Positions 15,397 to 25,046 of a stretch of 36,630 nucleotides of DNA are shown here, one piece after another. Source of the stretch: Thiohalobacter sp. GTDB taxonomy: Bacteria; Pseudomonadota; Gammaproteobacteria; DSM-19610. Location of the stretch: positions 1 to 36,630 of the forward strand of contig JALSRI010000205.1 of NCBI GenBank assembly GCA_026984835.1. The letters run 5' to 3'. The first letter of the stretch is position 1. Every line of letters starts with the position of its first letter. The notes beneath the pieces are model-generated. The model saw only the letters and a list, made by a program, of their open reading frames with translations. It had not been told where the DNA came from and ran no database searches. The translations under genes and the position numbers were made by a program.

Positions 15397-16599
15397 ATGA
15401 ACAACTTTTTTTTCCCGGCATCCTGGTATGAAGGGATGCTGAACCTGCCCTGGTGGGGCTACGTTCTGGTCGCGCTGGGGCTGACGCATGTCACCATCGT
15501 CTCCGTCACCCTGTTCCTGCATCGACACCAGGCGCACCGCGCCCTCGACCTGCATCCCGCCGTGTCCCACTTCTTCCGCTTCTGGCTGTGGCTGACCACC
15601 GGCATGGTGACGCGCGAATGGGTGTCCATCCACCGCAAGCACCACGCCCGCTGCGAGACCCCGGACGACCCGCACAGCCCGCAGACGCGCGGTATCCGTA
15701 CCGTGCTGCTGCGCGGCGCCGAACTGTACCGCGCCGAGGCGGAGAATCCGGAGACCGTGGCGCGCTACGGCCACAACACCCCCGACGACTGGCTGGAGCG
15801 CAGGCTGTATGCGCGTTTCCCCATGCTCGGCGTCTCCCTCATGCTGATCGTCGACTTCCTGTTGTTCGGTTTCGCCGGCGTGGCCATCTGGGGCGTGCAG
15901 ATGCTGTGGATCCCGGTGTGGGCGGCCGGCGTCATCAACGGCCTCGGCCACTGGTGGGGCTACCGCAACTTCGAGACCGCGGACGCCTCGACCAATATCA
16001 GCATGCTGGGCCTGCTGGTCGGCGGCGAGGAGCTGCACAACAACCACCACGCCTTCGCCAGTTCGGCCAGGTTCTCCGTGCGGCCCTGGGAGTTCGACCT
16101 GGGCTGGGGCTATATCCGTGTGCTGCAGGCGCTCGGCCTGGCGCGGGTCAAGAAGGTGGCGCCGGTGCCCTTCCTGGACAGCGGCAAGCAGAGCCTGGAC
16201 ATGGACACGGTAAGGGCGGTGTTCACCAACCGCCTGCACGTCATGACCGACTACGGGCGTTTCGTACTGATGCCGGTGCTGCGCCAGGAGATGTACCGTA
16301 CCAGCCGCTCCTGCCGCAACATACTGCAGCAGACCGGCAAGCTGCTGGTGCGCGACCGGCGTCGCATGGACGCGGATGCCCGCGGCCTGCTGGAATCGGT
16401 GCTGGAGCGTTTTGCCGCCCTGCGCACGGCCTACCAGTACCGCGAGCAGTTGCAGGCCATCTGGGAGAAGTCGGCGGCCAGCCACGAGGCCCTGCTGCAG
16501 GCGCTGCAGGACTGGTGCGCGCGCGCCGAGGCCACCGGCGTGCAGGCGCTGGAGGACTTCTCGCGCCGTCTCAAGGCCTACAGCCTGCAACCCGCCTGA
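15397..16599 (+). CDS. desA: Membrane fatty-acid desaturase (DesA-like)
   Basis: A 400-aa di-iron membrane desaturase expected to put a double bond into acyl chains of phospholipids or acyl-CoA, adjusting membrane fluidity. The three histidine boxes are complete: HRHQAH at 42-47, HRKHH at 79-83 and HNNHH at 214-218. Hydrophobic segments flank them (about 21-41, 58-72, 145-185). The opening WYEGMLNLPWWGYVL and the box contexts resemble P. aeruginosa DesA, the aerobic delta-9 enzyme. About 120 residues after the third box form a helical, charged C-terminal region of unknown role, also seen in DesA-type proteins. ATG at 15397 is preceded by GGAG; the frame is open further upstream, but that part is not protein-like. 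It is followed by a palindromic terminator. Confidence 0.88.
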   Translation: MNNFFFPASWYEGMLNLPWWGYVLVALGLTHVTIVSVTLFLHRHQAHRALDLHPAVSHFFRFWLWLTTGMVTREWVSIHRKHHARCETPDDPHSPQTRGIRTVLLRGAELYRAEAENPETVARYGHNTPDDWLERRLYARFPMLGVSLMLIVDFLLFGFAGVAIWGVQMLWIPVWAAGVINGLGHWWGYRNFETADASTNISMLGLLVGGEELHNNHHAFASSARFSVRPWEFDLGWGYIRVLQALGLARVKKVAPVPFLDSGKQSLDMDTVRAVFTNRLHVMTDYGRFVLMPVLRQEMYRTSRSCRNILQQTGKLLVRDRRRMDADARGLLESVLERFAALRTAYQYREQLQAIWEKSAASHEALLQALQDWCARAEATGVQALEDFSRRLKAYSLQPA

Positions 16600-16603
16600 G
16601 AAG

Positions 16604-16666
16604 GGCCTTGCCCCCGACATGAAAAAGCCCGGCCAGGCCGGGCTTTTTCATGTCGGGGGCAAGGCC
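16604..16666. terminator. Bidirectional terminator: perfect 31-bp arms around one base
   Basis: Every base from 16604 to 16634 pairs with its mirror position in 16636-16666, around A16635. The inner part is AAAAAGCCCGGCC-A-GGCCGGGCTTTTT, a textbook two-way terminator serving the desaturase (rightward) and rpmG (leftward). The perfect symmetry continues for a further 18 bases beyond the U-run on each side, far more than termination needs. Confidence 0.95.
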
Positions 16667-16668
16667 GC

Positions 16669-16824
16669 CTACTTGATCTTGGCTTCCTTGTAGACCACGT
16701 GCTTGCGCACCACCGGGTCGTACTTCTTGAGTTCGAGCTTGTCCGGCATGGTGCGCTTGTTCTTGGTGGTGGTGTAGTAGTGGCCGGTGCCGGCGCTGGA
16801 AACGAGCTTGATCTTGTCACGCAT
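16669..16824 (-). CDS. rpmG: 50S ribosomal protein L33
   Basis: A 51-residue ribosomal protein beginning [20 protein letters not shown] and ending VVYKEAKIK, the full-length proteobacterial L33. It lacks the CxxC zinc-binding cysteines found in some L33 forms, so this is the zinc-independent type. The gene starts 13 bases after the rpmB stop and is the second gene of the rpmB-rpmG operon, the standard order. The stop is 2 bases from the palindromic terminator at 16604-16666. Confidence 0.97.
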   Translation of the reverse strand: MRDKIKLVSSAGTGHYYTTTKNKRTMPDKLELKKYDPVVRKHVVYKEAKIK

Positions 16825-16837
16825 GGGTCGGTACTCC

Positions 16838-17074
16838 TCAGACCTTTTCGCCGCGGGCGCGCATCTCGGCCAGGACGGTGTCGATGCCCTTCTTGTCGAT
16901 GATGCGCATGCCCTTGGAAGAGACGCGCAGGCGCACCCAGCGGTTCTCGCTCTCCACCCAGAAGCGGTGGCTGTGCAGGTTCGGCAGGAACCGGCGGCGG
17001 GTTTTGTTGTTGGCGTGGGAAACGTTGTTGCCGGTGACCGGCCGCTTGCCCGTGACCTGACAGACTCTGGACAT
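16838..17074 (-). CDS. rpmB: 50S ribosomal protein L28
   Basis: A 78-residue ribosomal protein with the family start [20 protein letters not shown], the [11 protein letters not shown] motif and a basic C-terminal part. Like most proteobacterial L28 it has only one of the cysteines of the zinc form. A strong ribosome-binding site (AGGAAGG) precedes the ATG. The leader contains a small hairpin (TCGCCG/CGGCGA, plus-strand 17102-17120) that may serve regulation by a ribosomal protein, but that is conjecture. Co-transcribed with rpmG from the promoter at 17133-17161. Confidence 0.97.
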   Translation of the reverse strand: MSRVCQVTGKRPVTGNNVSHANNKTRRRFLPNLHSHRFWVESENRWVRLRVSSKGMRIIDKKGIDTVLAEMRARGEKV

Positions 17075-17132
17075 GGTGCCTTCCTCGAAAAATCCGGTTC
17101 ATCGCCGATGTTCCCGGCGACAGGAACCGCGT

Positions 17133-17161
17133 TTTATACCAGAATCACCGCGCCGCGACAA
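17133..17161 (-). promoter_or_regulatory. Strong sigma70 promoter for rpmB-rpmG
   Basis: On the minus strand TTGTCG (17161-17156), a 17-base spacer and TATAAA (17138-17133), with TGG before the hexamer as an extended -10. This is the best housekeeping promoter in the window, as expected for ribosomal protein genes. Predicted start is about 17126. Confidence 0.85.
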
Positions 17162-17170
17162 GGCGCCTGC

Positions 17171-17845
17171 TCAGATCAGGCCCCGCTCGGCGAACGAGAC
17201 CGCCTCGCCGTCCCCGATCACCAGGTGGTCCAGCACCCGCACGTCGATCAGCGCCAGCGCCTCGCGCAGGCGCTGCGTCAGGCGCCGGTCGGCGGCGCTG
17301 GGCTCGGCGACGCCGGAGGGGTGGTTGTGGGCCAGGATGACGGCGGCGGCGTTGTGCTGCAGGCAACGCCGCAGCACCTCGCGCGGGTGCACGCTGGCGC
17401 CGTCGATGGTGCCGTGGAACAGATCCTCGCAGGCGATCACCCGGTGGCGGCTGTCCAGGAACAGGCAGGTGAACACCTCCCGGGGATGGCCGCGCAGGCG
17501 CGCCGTCAGGTAACGGCGGGTGTCGGCCGGGCTGCTCAGGGCGTCGCCGCGCTGCAGGCCCTCCAGCAGGTGGCGTCGCGCCATCTCCAGCACGGCCTGG
17601 AGCTGGGCGTACTTGGCCGCGCCCAGGCCGTGCTGGCTGCAGAAGCCCTGCCGGTCCGCCTCCAGCAGCCGGCGCAGCCCGCCGAAACGCGCCAGCAGCT
17701 CGCGCGCCAGGTCGACCGCCGAGCGTCCGGCGACGCCGGTGCGCAGAAAGATGGCCAGCAGCTCCGCGTCCGACAGCGCCTGCGCACCCCGTTGCAGCAG
17801 TTTCTCCCGCGGCCGCTCACAGGCCGGCCAGTCCGTTATGGCCAT
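17171..17845 (-). CDS. radC: RadC-family JAB/MPN domain protein
   Basis: A 224-aa protein with an N-terminal helix-hairpin-helix region (about 20-95) and a C-terminal JAB/MPN domain (about 100-224). The metal-binding HNHPSG motif with a downstream aspartate (SAAD) is complete. RadC was once linked to DNA repair, but its real biochemical role is unsettled. The start has an almost perfect ribosome-binding site, AAGGAGGT, at plus-strand 17850-17857, 5 bases from the ATG. The REP array begins one base beyond that site, so the radC promoter must lie inside or beyond the repeats. The gene has its usual neighbours, rpmB on one side and coaBC, divergent, on the other. Confidence 0.94.
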   Translation of the reverse strand: MAITDWPACERPREKLLQRGAQALSDAELLAIFLRTGVAGRSAVDLARELLARFGGLRRLLEADRQGFCSQHGLGAAKYAQLQAVLEMARRHLLEGLQRGDALSSPADTRRYLTARLRGHPREVFTCLFLDSRHRVIACEDLFHGTIDGASVHPREVLRRCLQHNAAAVILAHNHPSGVAEPSAADRRLTQRLREALALIDVRVLDHLVIGDGEAVSFAERGLI

Positions 17846-17858
17846 GATCTACCTCCTT

Positions 17859-17945
17859 GTAGGAGCGGGCTCGCCCGCGATCCCGGCACAGCCGGGGGGC
17901 GGTTCGGTGGCCGCCACCGTTCGCGGCCGGAGGCCGCTCCTGCAG
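17859..17945. repeat. REP/BIME-like unit 1 upstream of radC
   Basis: Begins with GTAGGAGCGGGCTCGCCCGC and ends with a second, inverted REP type whose minus-strand core is GCAGGAGCGGCCTCCGGCCG. Between them lie CCCGGCACAGCCGGG and GGTTCGGTGGCCGCCACC. It sits directly against the radC ribosome-binding site. The 322-base gap 17846-18167 holds this unit, a second copy and the coaBC promoter; no gene was seen. Confidence 0.85.
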
Positions 17946-17975
17946 GCAGCCACCCCGGCCGGGCATGCCACCCCG

Positions 17976-18060
17976 CAGGAGCGGGCTCGCCCGCGATCCC
18001 GGCGCAGCCGGGGGGGATTCGGTGGTCGCCACCGTTCGCGGCCGGAGGCCGCCCCTGCAG
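17976..18060. repeat. REP/BIME-like unit 2, tandem copy upstream of coaBC
   Basis: A near-identical copy of the preceding unit in the same orientation, offset by 117 bases, differing at a handful of positions. A 30-base unrelated linker (17946-17975) separates the two. Same REP-spacer-REP structure, ending CCCCTGCAG. Confidence 0.85.
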
Positions 18061-18150
18061 GGGTGCGCTAATCATCGACGATAATCGCCCGGGGCGCCAG
18101 CAGATTCGGCGATCTCTGCGTCGCCGGCCGCTACCCGCCTCCCGCCATTC

Positions 18151-18159
18151 TGGTAAACT
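18151..18159 (+). promoter_or_regulatory. Extended -10 promoter for coaBC, start site near the ATG
   Basis: TGGTAAACT is an extended -10. Its predicted start (about 18166) is 2 bases before the coaBC ATG at 18168, and there is no ribosome-binding site between, so the message would be essentially leaderless. Confidence 0.5.
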
Positions 18160-18167
18160 GCCCGGCG

Positions 18168-19403
18168 ATGAATTCCCTGGCGAACAAGCGCATCCTGCTC
18201 GGCGTGACCGGCGGCATCGCCGCCTACAAGAGCGCCGAACTCACGCGCCTGCTGCGCCGCGCCGGCGCCGAGGTGCGGGTGGTCATGACGGCCGCGGCGG
18301 CCGATTTCATCACCCCCCTGACGCTGCAGGCGCTGTCCGGTCAGCCGGTATACAGCCGCTGGGACGAGGCCGGGGCGGCCATGGGGCATATCGAGCTGGC
18401 GCGCTGGGCCGACCGGGTGCTGGTGGCGCCGGCCACCGCCGACACCCTGGCGCGGCTGGCGCAGGGGCGCGCCGACGACCTGTTGTCGGCCCTGTGCCTG
18501 GCGACCACCGCCCCCCTGTACCTGGCGCCGGCCATGAACCAGGCCATGTGGCGGCATGCCGCCACCCGTGACAACGTCGAGACGCTGCGTTCGCGCGGCG
18601 TCCGGCTGCTGGGGCCGGCCGAGGGCGAGCAGGCCTGCGGGGATACGGGGCCGGGGCGCATGCTGGAGCCGGAGGCGCTGCTGGCGGCGTTGTCGGCCTC
18701 TTTCGAGAGCGGGGCGCTGGCCGGGCTGAAGGTCCTGGTGACGGCCGGTCCGACGCGGGAAGCCATCGACCCGGTCAGATTCATGGGCAACCGCAGCTCC
18801 GGCAAGATGGGCTACGCGGTGGCTGCCGCCGCCGCCGAGGCCGGCGCCCGCGTGCAGCTTGTCAGCGGGCCGGTGGCGCTGCCCTGTCCGCCGCGGGTGG
18901 AGCGGGTGATGGTCGAGTCGGCCGCCGAGATGCTCGACGCCGTGCTCGAACGGGTCGCCGACACCGACATCTTCGTGGCCGCCGCCGCGGTCGCGGACTA
19001 CCGTCCGCAGGCGGCCGCCGCCGACAAGATCAAGAAGACCGTCCAGCCCCTGACGCTGCGGCTGGAACCTGCCCCCGACATCCTGGCCACCGTCTCGCGC
19101 CTGCCGCAGCGGCCGTTCTGCGTCGGCTTCGCGGCCGAGACCGCCGACCTGGAGCGGCATGCGCGCAAGAAGCGCCTGGCCAAGTCGCTCGACCTGGTGG
19201 CCGCCAACCGCGTCGGCCGGGGGCTGGGTTTCGAAGCCGACGACAACGAACTGCACCTGTTCTGGGAAGGTGGCGACGCCCGCCTGGCCCGGGCTCCCAA
19301 GCCGCGCCTGGCGCGCTTGCTCATCGAACACATCGCGGCGCGTTACCGCGCCGGTCTGGCCCACCCTCCGCAAGGCGACGACCATGCAGACCATACAGCT
19401 TAA
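18168..19403 (+). CDS. coaBC: Bifunctional CoaBC (phosphopantothenoylcysteine synthetase/decarboxylase)
   Basis: A 411-aa enzyme that joins cysteine to 4'-phosphopantothenate (CoaB, CTP-dependent) and decarboxylates the product (CoaC, FMN-dependent) in coenzyme A synthesis. The CoaC part (about 1-190) has the catalytic His74 in MGHIELA, the PAMN motif and Cys157 in GEQACGDTG. The CoaB part follows from [20 protein letters not shown], with the conserved NRSSGKMG and [11 protein letters not shown] motifs and the KKRLAK region near its end. The last 20 bases overlap the start of dut, a coupling kept in many Gammaproteobacteria. The ATG at 18168 gives the family N-terminus ([20 protein letters not shown]). 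Confidence 0.97.
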   Translation: MNSLANKRILLGVTGGIAAYKSAELTRLLRRAGAEVRVVMTAAAADFITPLTLQALSGQPVYSRWDEAGAAMGHIELARWADRVLVAPATADTLARLAQGRADDLLSALCLATTAPLYLAPAMNQAMWRHAATRDNVETLRSRGVRLLGPAEGEQACGDTGPGRMLEPEALLAALSASFESGALAGLKVLVTAGPTREAIDPVRFMGNRSSGKMGYAVAAAAAEAGARVQLVSGPVALPCPPRVERVMVESAAEMLDAVLERVADTDIFVAAAAVADYRPQAAAADKIKKTVQPLTLRLEPAPDILATVSRLPQRPFCVGFAAETADLERHARKKRLAKSLDLVAANRVGRGLGFEADDNELHLFWEGGDARLARAPKPRLARLLIEHIAARYRAGLAHPPQGDDHADHTA

Positions 19404-19839
19404 GATTCTCGACCCCCGCCTTGGCCGCGACTTCCCGCTGCCCGACTACGCCACCGAGGGTTCGGCGGGCATGGACCTGCGCGCCTGCCTGGACGCGCCC
19501 CTGGAACTGGCGCCCGGCGCGACCGAGCTGCTGCCCACCGGCCTGGCCATGCACATCGCCGACCCGGGTCTGGCGGCGGTGCTGCTGCCACGCTCCGGGC
19601 TGGGCCACAAGCACGGCATCGTGCTGGGCAACCTGGTCGGCCTGATCGACTCCGACTACCAGGGCCAGCTCTACGTGTCCTGCTGGAACCGCAGCACGGC
19701 GCCTTTTCGCATCGAGCCGGGCGAGCGCATCGCCCAGATGGTGCTCGTTCCCGTGGTGCGGGCCGGTTTTGAAGTTGTCGAGGAATTTGCCGATACCAGG
19801 CGAGGGACCGGTGGTTTCGGCCATACCGGGCGCGCCTGA
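19384..19839 (+). CDS. dut: dUTP diphosphatase
   Basis: A 151-aa trimeric dUTPase that hydrolyses dUTP to dUMP and keeps uracil out of DNA while supplying the dTMP pathway. The five family motifs are visible: [39 protein letters not shown] and the flexible C-terminal [10 protein letters not shown]. The ATG at 19384 is the family start ([13 protein letters not shown]) and lies 20 bases inside the end of coaBC. The stop is followed 32 bases later by algC. Confidence 0.97.
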   Translation: MQTIQLKILDPRLGRDFPLPDYATEGSAGMDLRACLDAPLELAPGATELLPTGLAMHIADPGLAAVLLPRSGLGHKHGIVLGNLVGLIDSDYQGQLYVSCWNRSTAPFRIEPGERIAQMVLVPVVRAGFEVVEEFADTRRGTGGFGHTGRA

Positions 19840-19871
19840 CAACAAGACGACCCTAAGGACCAGGGACCTAC

Positions 19872-22421
19872 ATGAAATTACCGTTCCGAAGCGGCAAGTC
19901 CGCCAAGTCCGGCAAGCCCGGCAAATCCAGCACGGCCACCGGCAAGACCGCCGGTCGGAGCCAGGCGGCCCCGACCGGCGGGGTGAGCCTGCGCAACCTG
20001 TTCGTGACGCTGGTCGTGGTGGCGCTGTTGCCGGCGCTGCTGCTGGCCGCCTTCCTGTACCTGCAGGCCCGCACCCAGATCGAGGACAGCGAGCACCAGC
20101 GCGCCGAACTGGCCGCCGGGTTGTTCGCCAGCGGCTTGACCCAGTGGGTGCAGCAGCAGGTGACGACGGCGGAAATGGTGGCCAAGGATCCGGTCGTCGC
20201 CGACATACTGGAGCGCGGTGACCGGCGCGAGGCGGAGAAAAAGGCCGCTGCGCTCGGTTACCTGTTTCCGGACGCCATCCGGATCCGGCTGCTGCAGCCG
20301 GGCCTGGACAAGGAAGATCTCTCCGCGTCGCCGCCCATCACGTTCGCTGCGGTGGACATGATCCGCCAGGCCGAGACCAAGGAGACCCCGCCGCCGCTGG
20401 AAGTACACGGCGCGGGTACCCCGCAGCAGCACGTCAACCTGGTGCGCCGGGTGCTGGACCGCTCCGGCAAGCACATCGTCGGCCATCTCATGGTGAGTTT
20501 CTCCATGCAGCCCCTGCACCGGCTGCTGACTGCGCCCGGGGTGCCGGGTTATGCGGAATTGCAGCAGTCCACCCTGGTGGTCGATTCGCGCGGTGACGCC
20601 GCGCTGAAACAGGGCGCGCCGGCGGGTACGGCCAGCATTCCCGGCAGCCGCTGGCGGGTGACCTACTGGCCGCCGGCGGCCGCCGGCGCCGGCAGCCTGC
20701 TGACCGGCACGCTGGCGGCGCTGGGTGCGGCGGTGCTGCTGATCCTGGTGGCGGCATTGCTGCTCTACCGGCGCATCGCCGCGGCGCTGCGCCGCGACCA
20801 GGCTACCCTGCTGGCCATCGTCAAGGACATGCGCGACGGCCGCAAGGGCGAGTACGCGGCCAGACTCGCCGAGTTGCACGACACGGTGGAACTCATGGCC
20901 CGCACGGCGAGCGTCGGCGCCGCCCGCCCGGTGGCGGTACAGGCCGGTGGTGGCGACCGGGAAGCCGCGCCGGTGGTCGACGAGGTCGAGGCCGACCTGC
21001 TGTTCGACCAGGATGCCCTGGATATCGAGAAGGTGCAGGTCGACGAGTCGCGGATCGACCCCGGCATCTTCCGCGCCTACGACATCCGCGGCGTGGTGGA
21101 ACAGAGCCTGACCCCCGAGGTGGTGTTCGAGATCGGCCGCGCCATCGGCAGCGAGGCCTACTACCGCGGTGAGCAGACCGTCGTGGTGGGGCGCGACGGC
21201 CGGCTATCGGGGCCGGACCTGGCCGACGCCCTGATCCGCGGTCTGCGCTCGACCGGCCGCGACGTCAAGGACATCGGCCAGGTGCCGACACCGGTGCTCT
21301 ATTTCGCCGCCCAGTACCTGGGTGCCAATTCCGGGGTCATGGTCACCGGCAGCCACAATCCGCCCGAGTACAACGGCCTGAAGATCGTACTCGGCGGCGA
21401 GACCCTGGCCAGCGACGCCATCCAGGACCTGCACCGGCGCATCGAGGAGGGCGACCTGCTGACCGGCGACGGTTCGGTGGAGACCATCGACGTGCTGCCC
21501 GACTACCTGGAGCGCATCAAGTCCGACGTACAGGTGGCGCGGCCGCTGAAGGTGGTGGTGGACTGCGGCAATGGCGTGGCCGGCGTGGCGGCGCCGCAGC
21601 TGCTCAAGGAACTCGGCTGCGAGGTGGTGGAGCTGTTCTGCGAGGTGGACGGCAACTTTCCCAATCATCACCCGGATCCCAGCAAGCCCGACAACCTGGC
21701 GCCGCTCATCGCCGCGGTGCGCGAGCAGGGCGCCGACCTGGGCCTGGCCTTCGATGGCGACGGTGACCGCCTCGGTGTAGTGACCTCGGAAGGCGAAATC
21801 ATCTGGCCCGACCGCCTGATGATGTTGTTCGCCATGGACGTGCTGTCGCGCAACCCGGGCGCGCAGATCATCTATGACGTGAAATGCTCGCGGCATCTGG
21901 CCGGCATCATTTCCGAGCATGGCGGCGAGCCGCTGATGTGGTGCACAGGCCATTCCCTGGTCAAGGCCAAGATGAAGGAGACCGGCGCCCTGCTGGCCGG
22001 CGAAATGAGCGGCCACATCTTCTTCAAGGAGCGCTGGTACGGCTTCGACGATGCGCTCTATTCGGCGGCGCGCCTGCTGGAGATCCTGGCCAACGACCAC
22101 CGCAGTTCCAGCGAGGTGTTCGCGGAACTGCCGGACAGCATCAACACGCCGGAGCTGAACGTGGCCATGGCCGAGGGCGAACCGGCGGCGTTCATGGAGA
22201 AGCTCCTGAACAGCGCCCACTTCGAGGGCGCCCAGGTGGCGACCATCGACGGCCTGCGGGCGGAGTTCGACCACGGCTGGGGCCTGGTGCGCGCCTCCAA
22301 CACCACCCCCTGCCTGGTGCTGCGCTTCGAGGCCGACGACGAACTGGCGCTGCACCGCATCCAGGAGGAATTCCGTCGCGTGATGCTGCAGGTGAATCCG
22401 GAGCTGGCCCTGCCGTTCTAG
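19872..22421 (+). CDS. algC: AlgC-type phosphomannomutase/phosphoglucomutase with receptor-like N-terminus
   Basis: An 849-aa protein in two parts. The C-terminal part (about 395-849) is a complete alpha-D-phosphohexomutase that should interconvert the 1- and 6-phosphates of mannose and glucose for exopolysaccharide and LPS precursors. Its phosphoserine is Ser494 in TGSHNPP, the metal loop is DGDGDR, and the sugar-binding loop is GEMSGH. The N-terminal part has a Lys/Ser/Gly-rich tail, a membrane helix (about 38-59) and a roughly 215-residue extracytoplasmic domain. A second helix (about 275-298) and a helical linker resembling HAMP follow. The same long form is annotated in Pseudomonas. The dut-algC-argB order is conserved. 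Confidence 0.93.
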   Translation: MKLPFRSGKSAKSGKPGKSSTATGKTAGRSQAAPTGGVSLRNLFVTLVVVALLPALLLAAFLYLQARTQIEDSEHQRAELAAGLFASGLTQWVQQQVTTAEMVAKDPVVADILERGDRREAEKKAAALGYLFPDAIRIRLLQPGLDKEDLSASPPITFAAVDMIRQAETKETPPPLEVHGAGTPQQHVNLVRRVLDRSGKHIVGHLMVSFSMQPLHRLLTAPGVPGYAELQQSTLVVDSRGDAALKQGAPAGTASIPGSRWRVTYWPPAAAGAGSLLTGTLAALGAAVLLILVAALLLYRRIAAALRRDQATLLAIVKDMRDGRKGEYAARLAELHDTVELMARTASVGAARPVAVQAGGGDREAAPVVDEVEADLLFDQDALDIEKVQVDESRIDPGIFRAYDIRGVVEQSLTPEVVFEIGRAIGSEAYYRGEQTVVVGRDGRLSGPDLADALIRGLRSTGRDVKDIGQVPTPVLYFAAQYLGANSGVMVTGSHNPPEYNGLKIVLGGETLASDAIQDLHRRIEEGDLLTGDGSVETIDVLPDYLERIKSDVQVARPLKVVVDCGNGVAGVAAPQLLKELGCEVVELFCEVDGNFPNHHPDPSKPDNLAPLIAAVREQGADLGLAFDGDGDRLGVVTSEGEIIWPDRLMMLFAMDVLSRNPGAQIIYDVKCSRHLAGIISEHGGEPLMWCTGHSLVKAKMKETGALLAGEMSGHIFFKERWYGFDDALYSAARLLEILANDHRSSSEVFAELPDSINTPELNVAMAEGEPAAFMEKLLNSAHFEGAQVATIDGLRAEFDHGWGLVRASNTTPCLVLRFEADDELALHRIQEEFRRVMLQVNPELALPF

Positions 22422-22439
22422 GGAGGGCCTTCCTGGAGG

Positions 22440-22590
22440 GGTTGTTCAAAACCTGGCGCAAAGGCGCGAAGAACGCAGAGGTGCGCGAAGGCCTTCTGTT
22501 TCATTCTTCCTTTTCTCTGTGTTGGATCTTGCGAGAGCTGTCCACCGGCATGTGGCCCGGTGGGGTTCGCTACGCTTCGTTTTTTGGGGA
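22440..22590. repeat. Decayed dispersed-repeat sequence between algC and argB
   Basis: The 213-base gap 22422-22634 has no gene. It contains GGCGCAAAGGCGCGAAGAAC followed by CGCAGAG, the type of intergenic repeat often seen in Gammaproteobacteria, then TTCCTTTTCTCTGTG. Near the end is GGTGGGGTTCGCT (22559-22571), whose reverse complement AGCGAACCCCACC recurs at 28809-28821. I read it as remnants of two repeat families. Confidence 0.45.
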
Positions 22591-22596
22591 CGGGTA

Positions 22597-23528
<932 letters not shown>

Positions 23529-23568
23529 GCCCCGCATCCCACGGGGGGTGTTCGGGGGTGACGGTTCT

Positions 23569-24252
23569 TCAAGGGTTGGCGGCGCGGGCCTTGGCTTCCG
23601 CCTCGGCCCTGGCCTTGGCCTCGGCCTCCTTCAGCTCGCGGAAACGCTTGATGTCCCGTTCGAACTGGTGCCGGATCTGCTCCTGCTCCACCTTCTTGCG
23701 CTCGATGAATGCGAGATTCTGGCTGATCTGCTTGCGCGATTCGTTGATCTGTTTGCGCAGCTTTTCGGGGACCGGCTTGCCGGCACGCTCGATATTGGCA
23801 GCCCGCCGGGTGGCGTTGGCCAGGCGCTGGCGCAGGCTGTCGATGCGGCCGTGGGTAACGCGGATGATGGCTTCTACGGCTTCGATCTTGCCGTCGCGGG
23901 TCATGACCATTTCGTCTTCGTTGGTGAAGGTGTCGAGCAGGATGCGGTCACGGGCGGCCGCTTCCTCCTCGCGGCGCTTCTTCTCGGCGGCCAGCCGCGC
24001 CTGGCGGCGTTCCTCGGCGATCTGCTCGGGTGTCTTGGCGGCTGCCTTGGTCTCGACCACGATGCCGCGCTCGTTCAACCTTTCCCGCTGCTGTTTGGCA
24101 TACTGCGGGGGAATGTGGTCTCCATAGCGTACGTGGCCGTTCTCGTCGACCCACTTGTACAGCTTGCCGCCCAGGGCGGGGGGCTGCGCCGATGCCAGGC
24201 CAAGGGCCAGCATGCAGGGGATCAGTATCTTGGATCGGAATGGGCTTCTCAT
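23569..24252 (-). CDS. DUF4124 domain protein with long coiled coil
   Basis: A 227-aa exported protein. Residues about 8-28 form a signal peptide. A DUF4124 motif follows (KLYKWVDENGHVRYGDHIPP), a small domain of unknown function common in Gammaproteobacteria, where it often sits at the N-terminus of envelope proteins. The rest, from about 70 on, is highly charged and predicted helical (KTPEQIAEERRQARLAAEKK), ending in Ala/Glu/Lys repeats, so a coiled coil is likely. It is divergent from the TauE-like gene (38 bases between starts). Function unknown. Confidence 0.82.
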   Translation of the reverse strand: MRSPFRSKILIPCMLALGLASAQPPALGGKLYKWVDENGHVRYGDHIPPQYAKQQRERLNERGIVVETKAAAKTPEQIAEERRQARLAAEKKRREEEAAARDRILLDTFTNEDEMVMTRDGKIEAVEAIIRVTHGRIDSLRQRLANATRRAANIERAGKPVPEKLRKQINESRKQISQNLAFIERKKVEQEQIRHQFERDIKRFRELKEAEAKARAEAEAKARAANP

Positions 24253-24290
24253 GTGCTACCTGCTGCAACTCGACGGATGACGATTACATC

Positions 24291-25046
24291 ATGAACTATG
24301 TGGAACATCTGGTCCTGTTCCTCATTTCGCTGCTGGCCAACCTGTTTTCGGCCTTTTCCGGGGGCGGCGCCGGGCTCATCCAGTTGCCGGCACTGATCTT
24401 TCTCGGCCTGCCTTTCGCGGTGGCACTGGCCACGCACAAGGTCGCCAGCGTCGCACTGGGTATCGGCGCCACGCTGCGCCACTTGAGAGAGCGCAGCCTG
24501 GATGCTCGCTTCGCCGCGGTCATGCTGGTGGCGGGTGTCCCGGGCGTGGTAGTGGGCGCGCATCTCATCATCGACGTGCCGGGGCGGGCCGCCGAGGTGG
24601 CGCTGGGCCTGCTGACGGCGGGGCTGGGCGTCTATTCCGTCTTCAGGCCGCGGCTGGGGCAACAGGTCACGGCCAGTCATCGCGATACCCGGGGGCTGCT
24701 CACCGGCGCCGGGGTGCTGTTCGGGATCGGGATTCTCAACGGTTCACTGACATCCGGCACCGGCCTGTTCGTAACCCTGTGGCTGGTGCGCTGGTTCGGG
24801 CTCGACTACCGGCGGGCGGTGGCCTACACCCTGATCCTGGTCGGCCTGTTCTGGAATGGTGCCGGTGCCCTCACCCTGGGGCTGCTGTCGGAGATCCGCT
24901 GGAGCTGGCTGCCGGCGCTGCTGCTCGGCTCGTTGCTGGGCGGCTACGCCGGGGCCCATCTGGCGATCCGCCAGGGCAACCGCTGGATCAAGCGCGGTTA
25001 CGAGCTCATCACCCTGCTGGTGGGCGCCGCGCTCATCGTCGGCTGA
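24291..25046 (+). CDS. TauE/SafE-family membrane permease
   Basis: A 251-aa integral membrane protein with about eight hydrophobic segments. It contains the family's repeated motif: FSGGGAGLIQLPALIFLGLP near residues 20-38, and GILNGSLTSGTGLFVTLWLV in the second half. Members export sulfite, sulfoacetate or related anions, or take them up; the substrate cannot be told here. The ATG at 24291 is the first that gives a membrane N-terminus (MNYVEHLVLFLISLLANL). No sulfur-metabolism genes are adjacent. A GC-rich hairpin follows the stop. Confidence 0.87.
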   Translation: MNYVEHLVLFLISLLANLFSAFSGGGAGLIQLPALIFLGLPFAVALATHKVASVALGIGATLRHLRERSLDARFAAVMLVAGVPGVVVGAHLIIDVPGRAAEVALGLLTAGLGVYSVFRPRLGQQVTASHRDTRGLLTGAGVLFGIGILNGSLTSGTGLFVTLWLVRWFGLDYRRAVAYTLILVGLFWNGAGALTLGLLSEIRWSWLPALLLGSLLGGYAGAHLAIRQGNRWIKRGYELITLLVGAALIVG

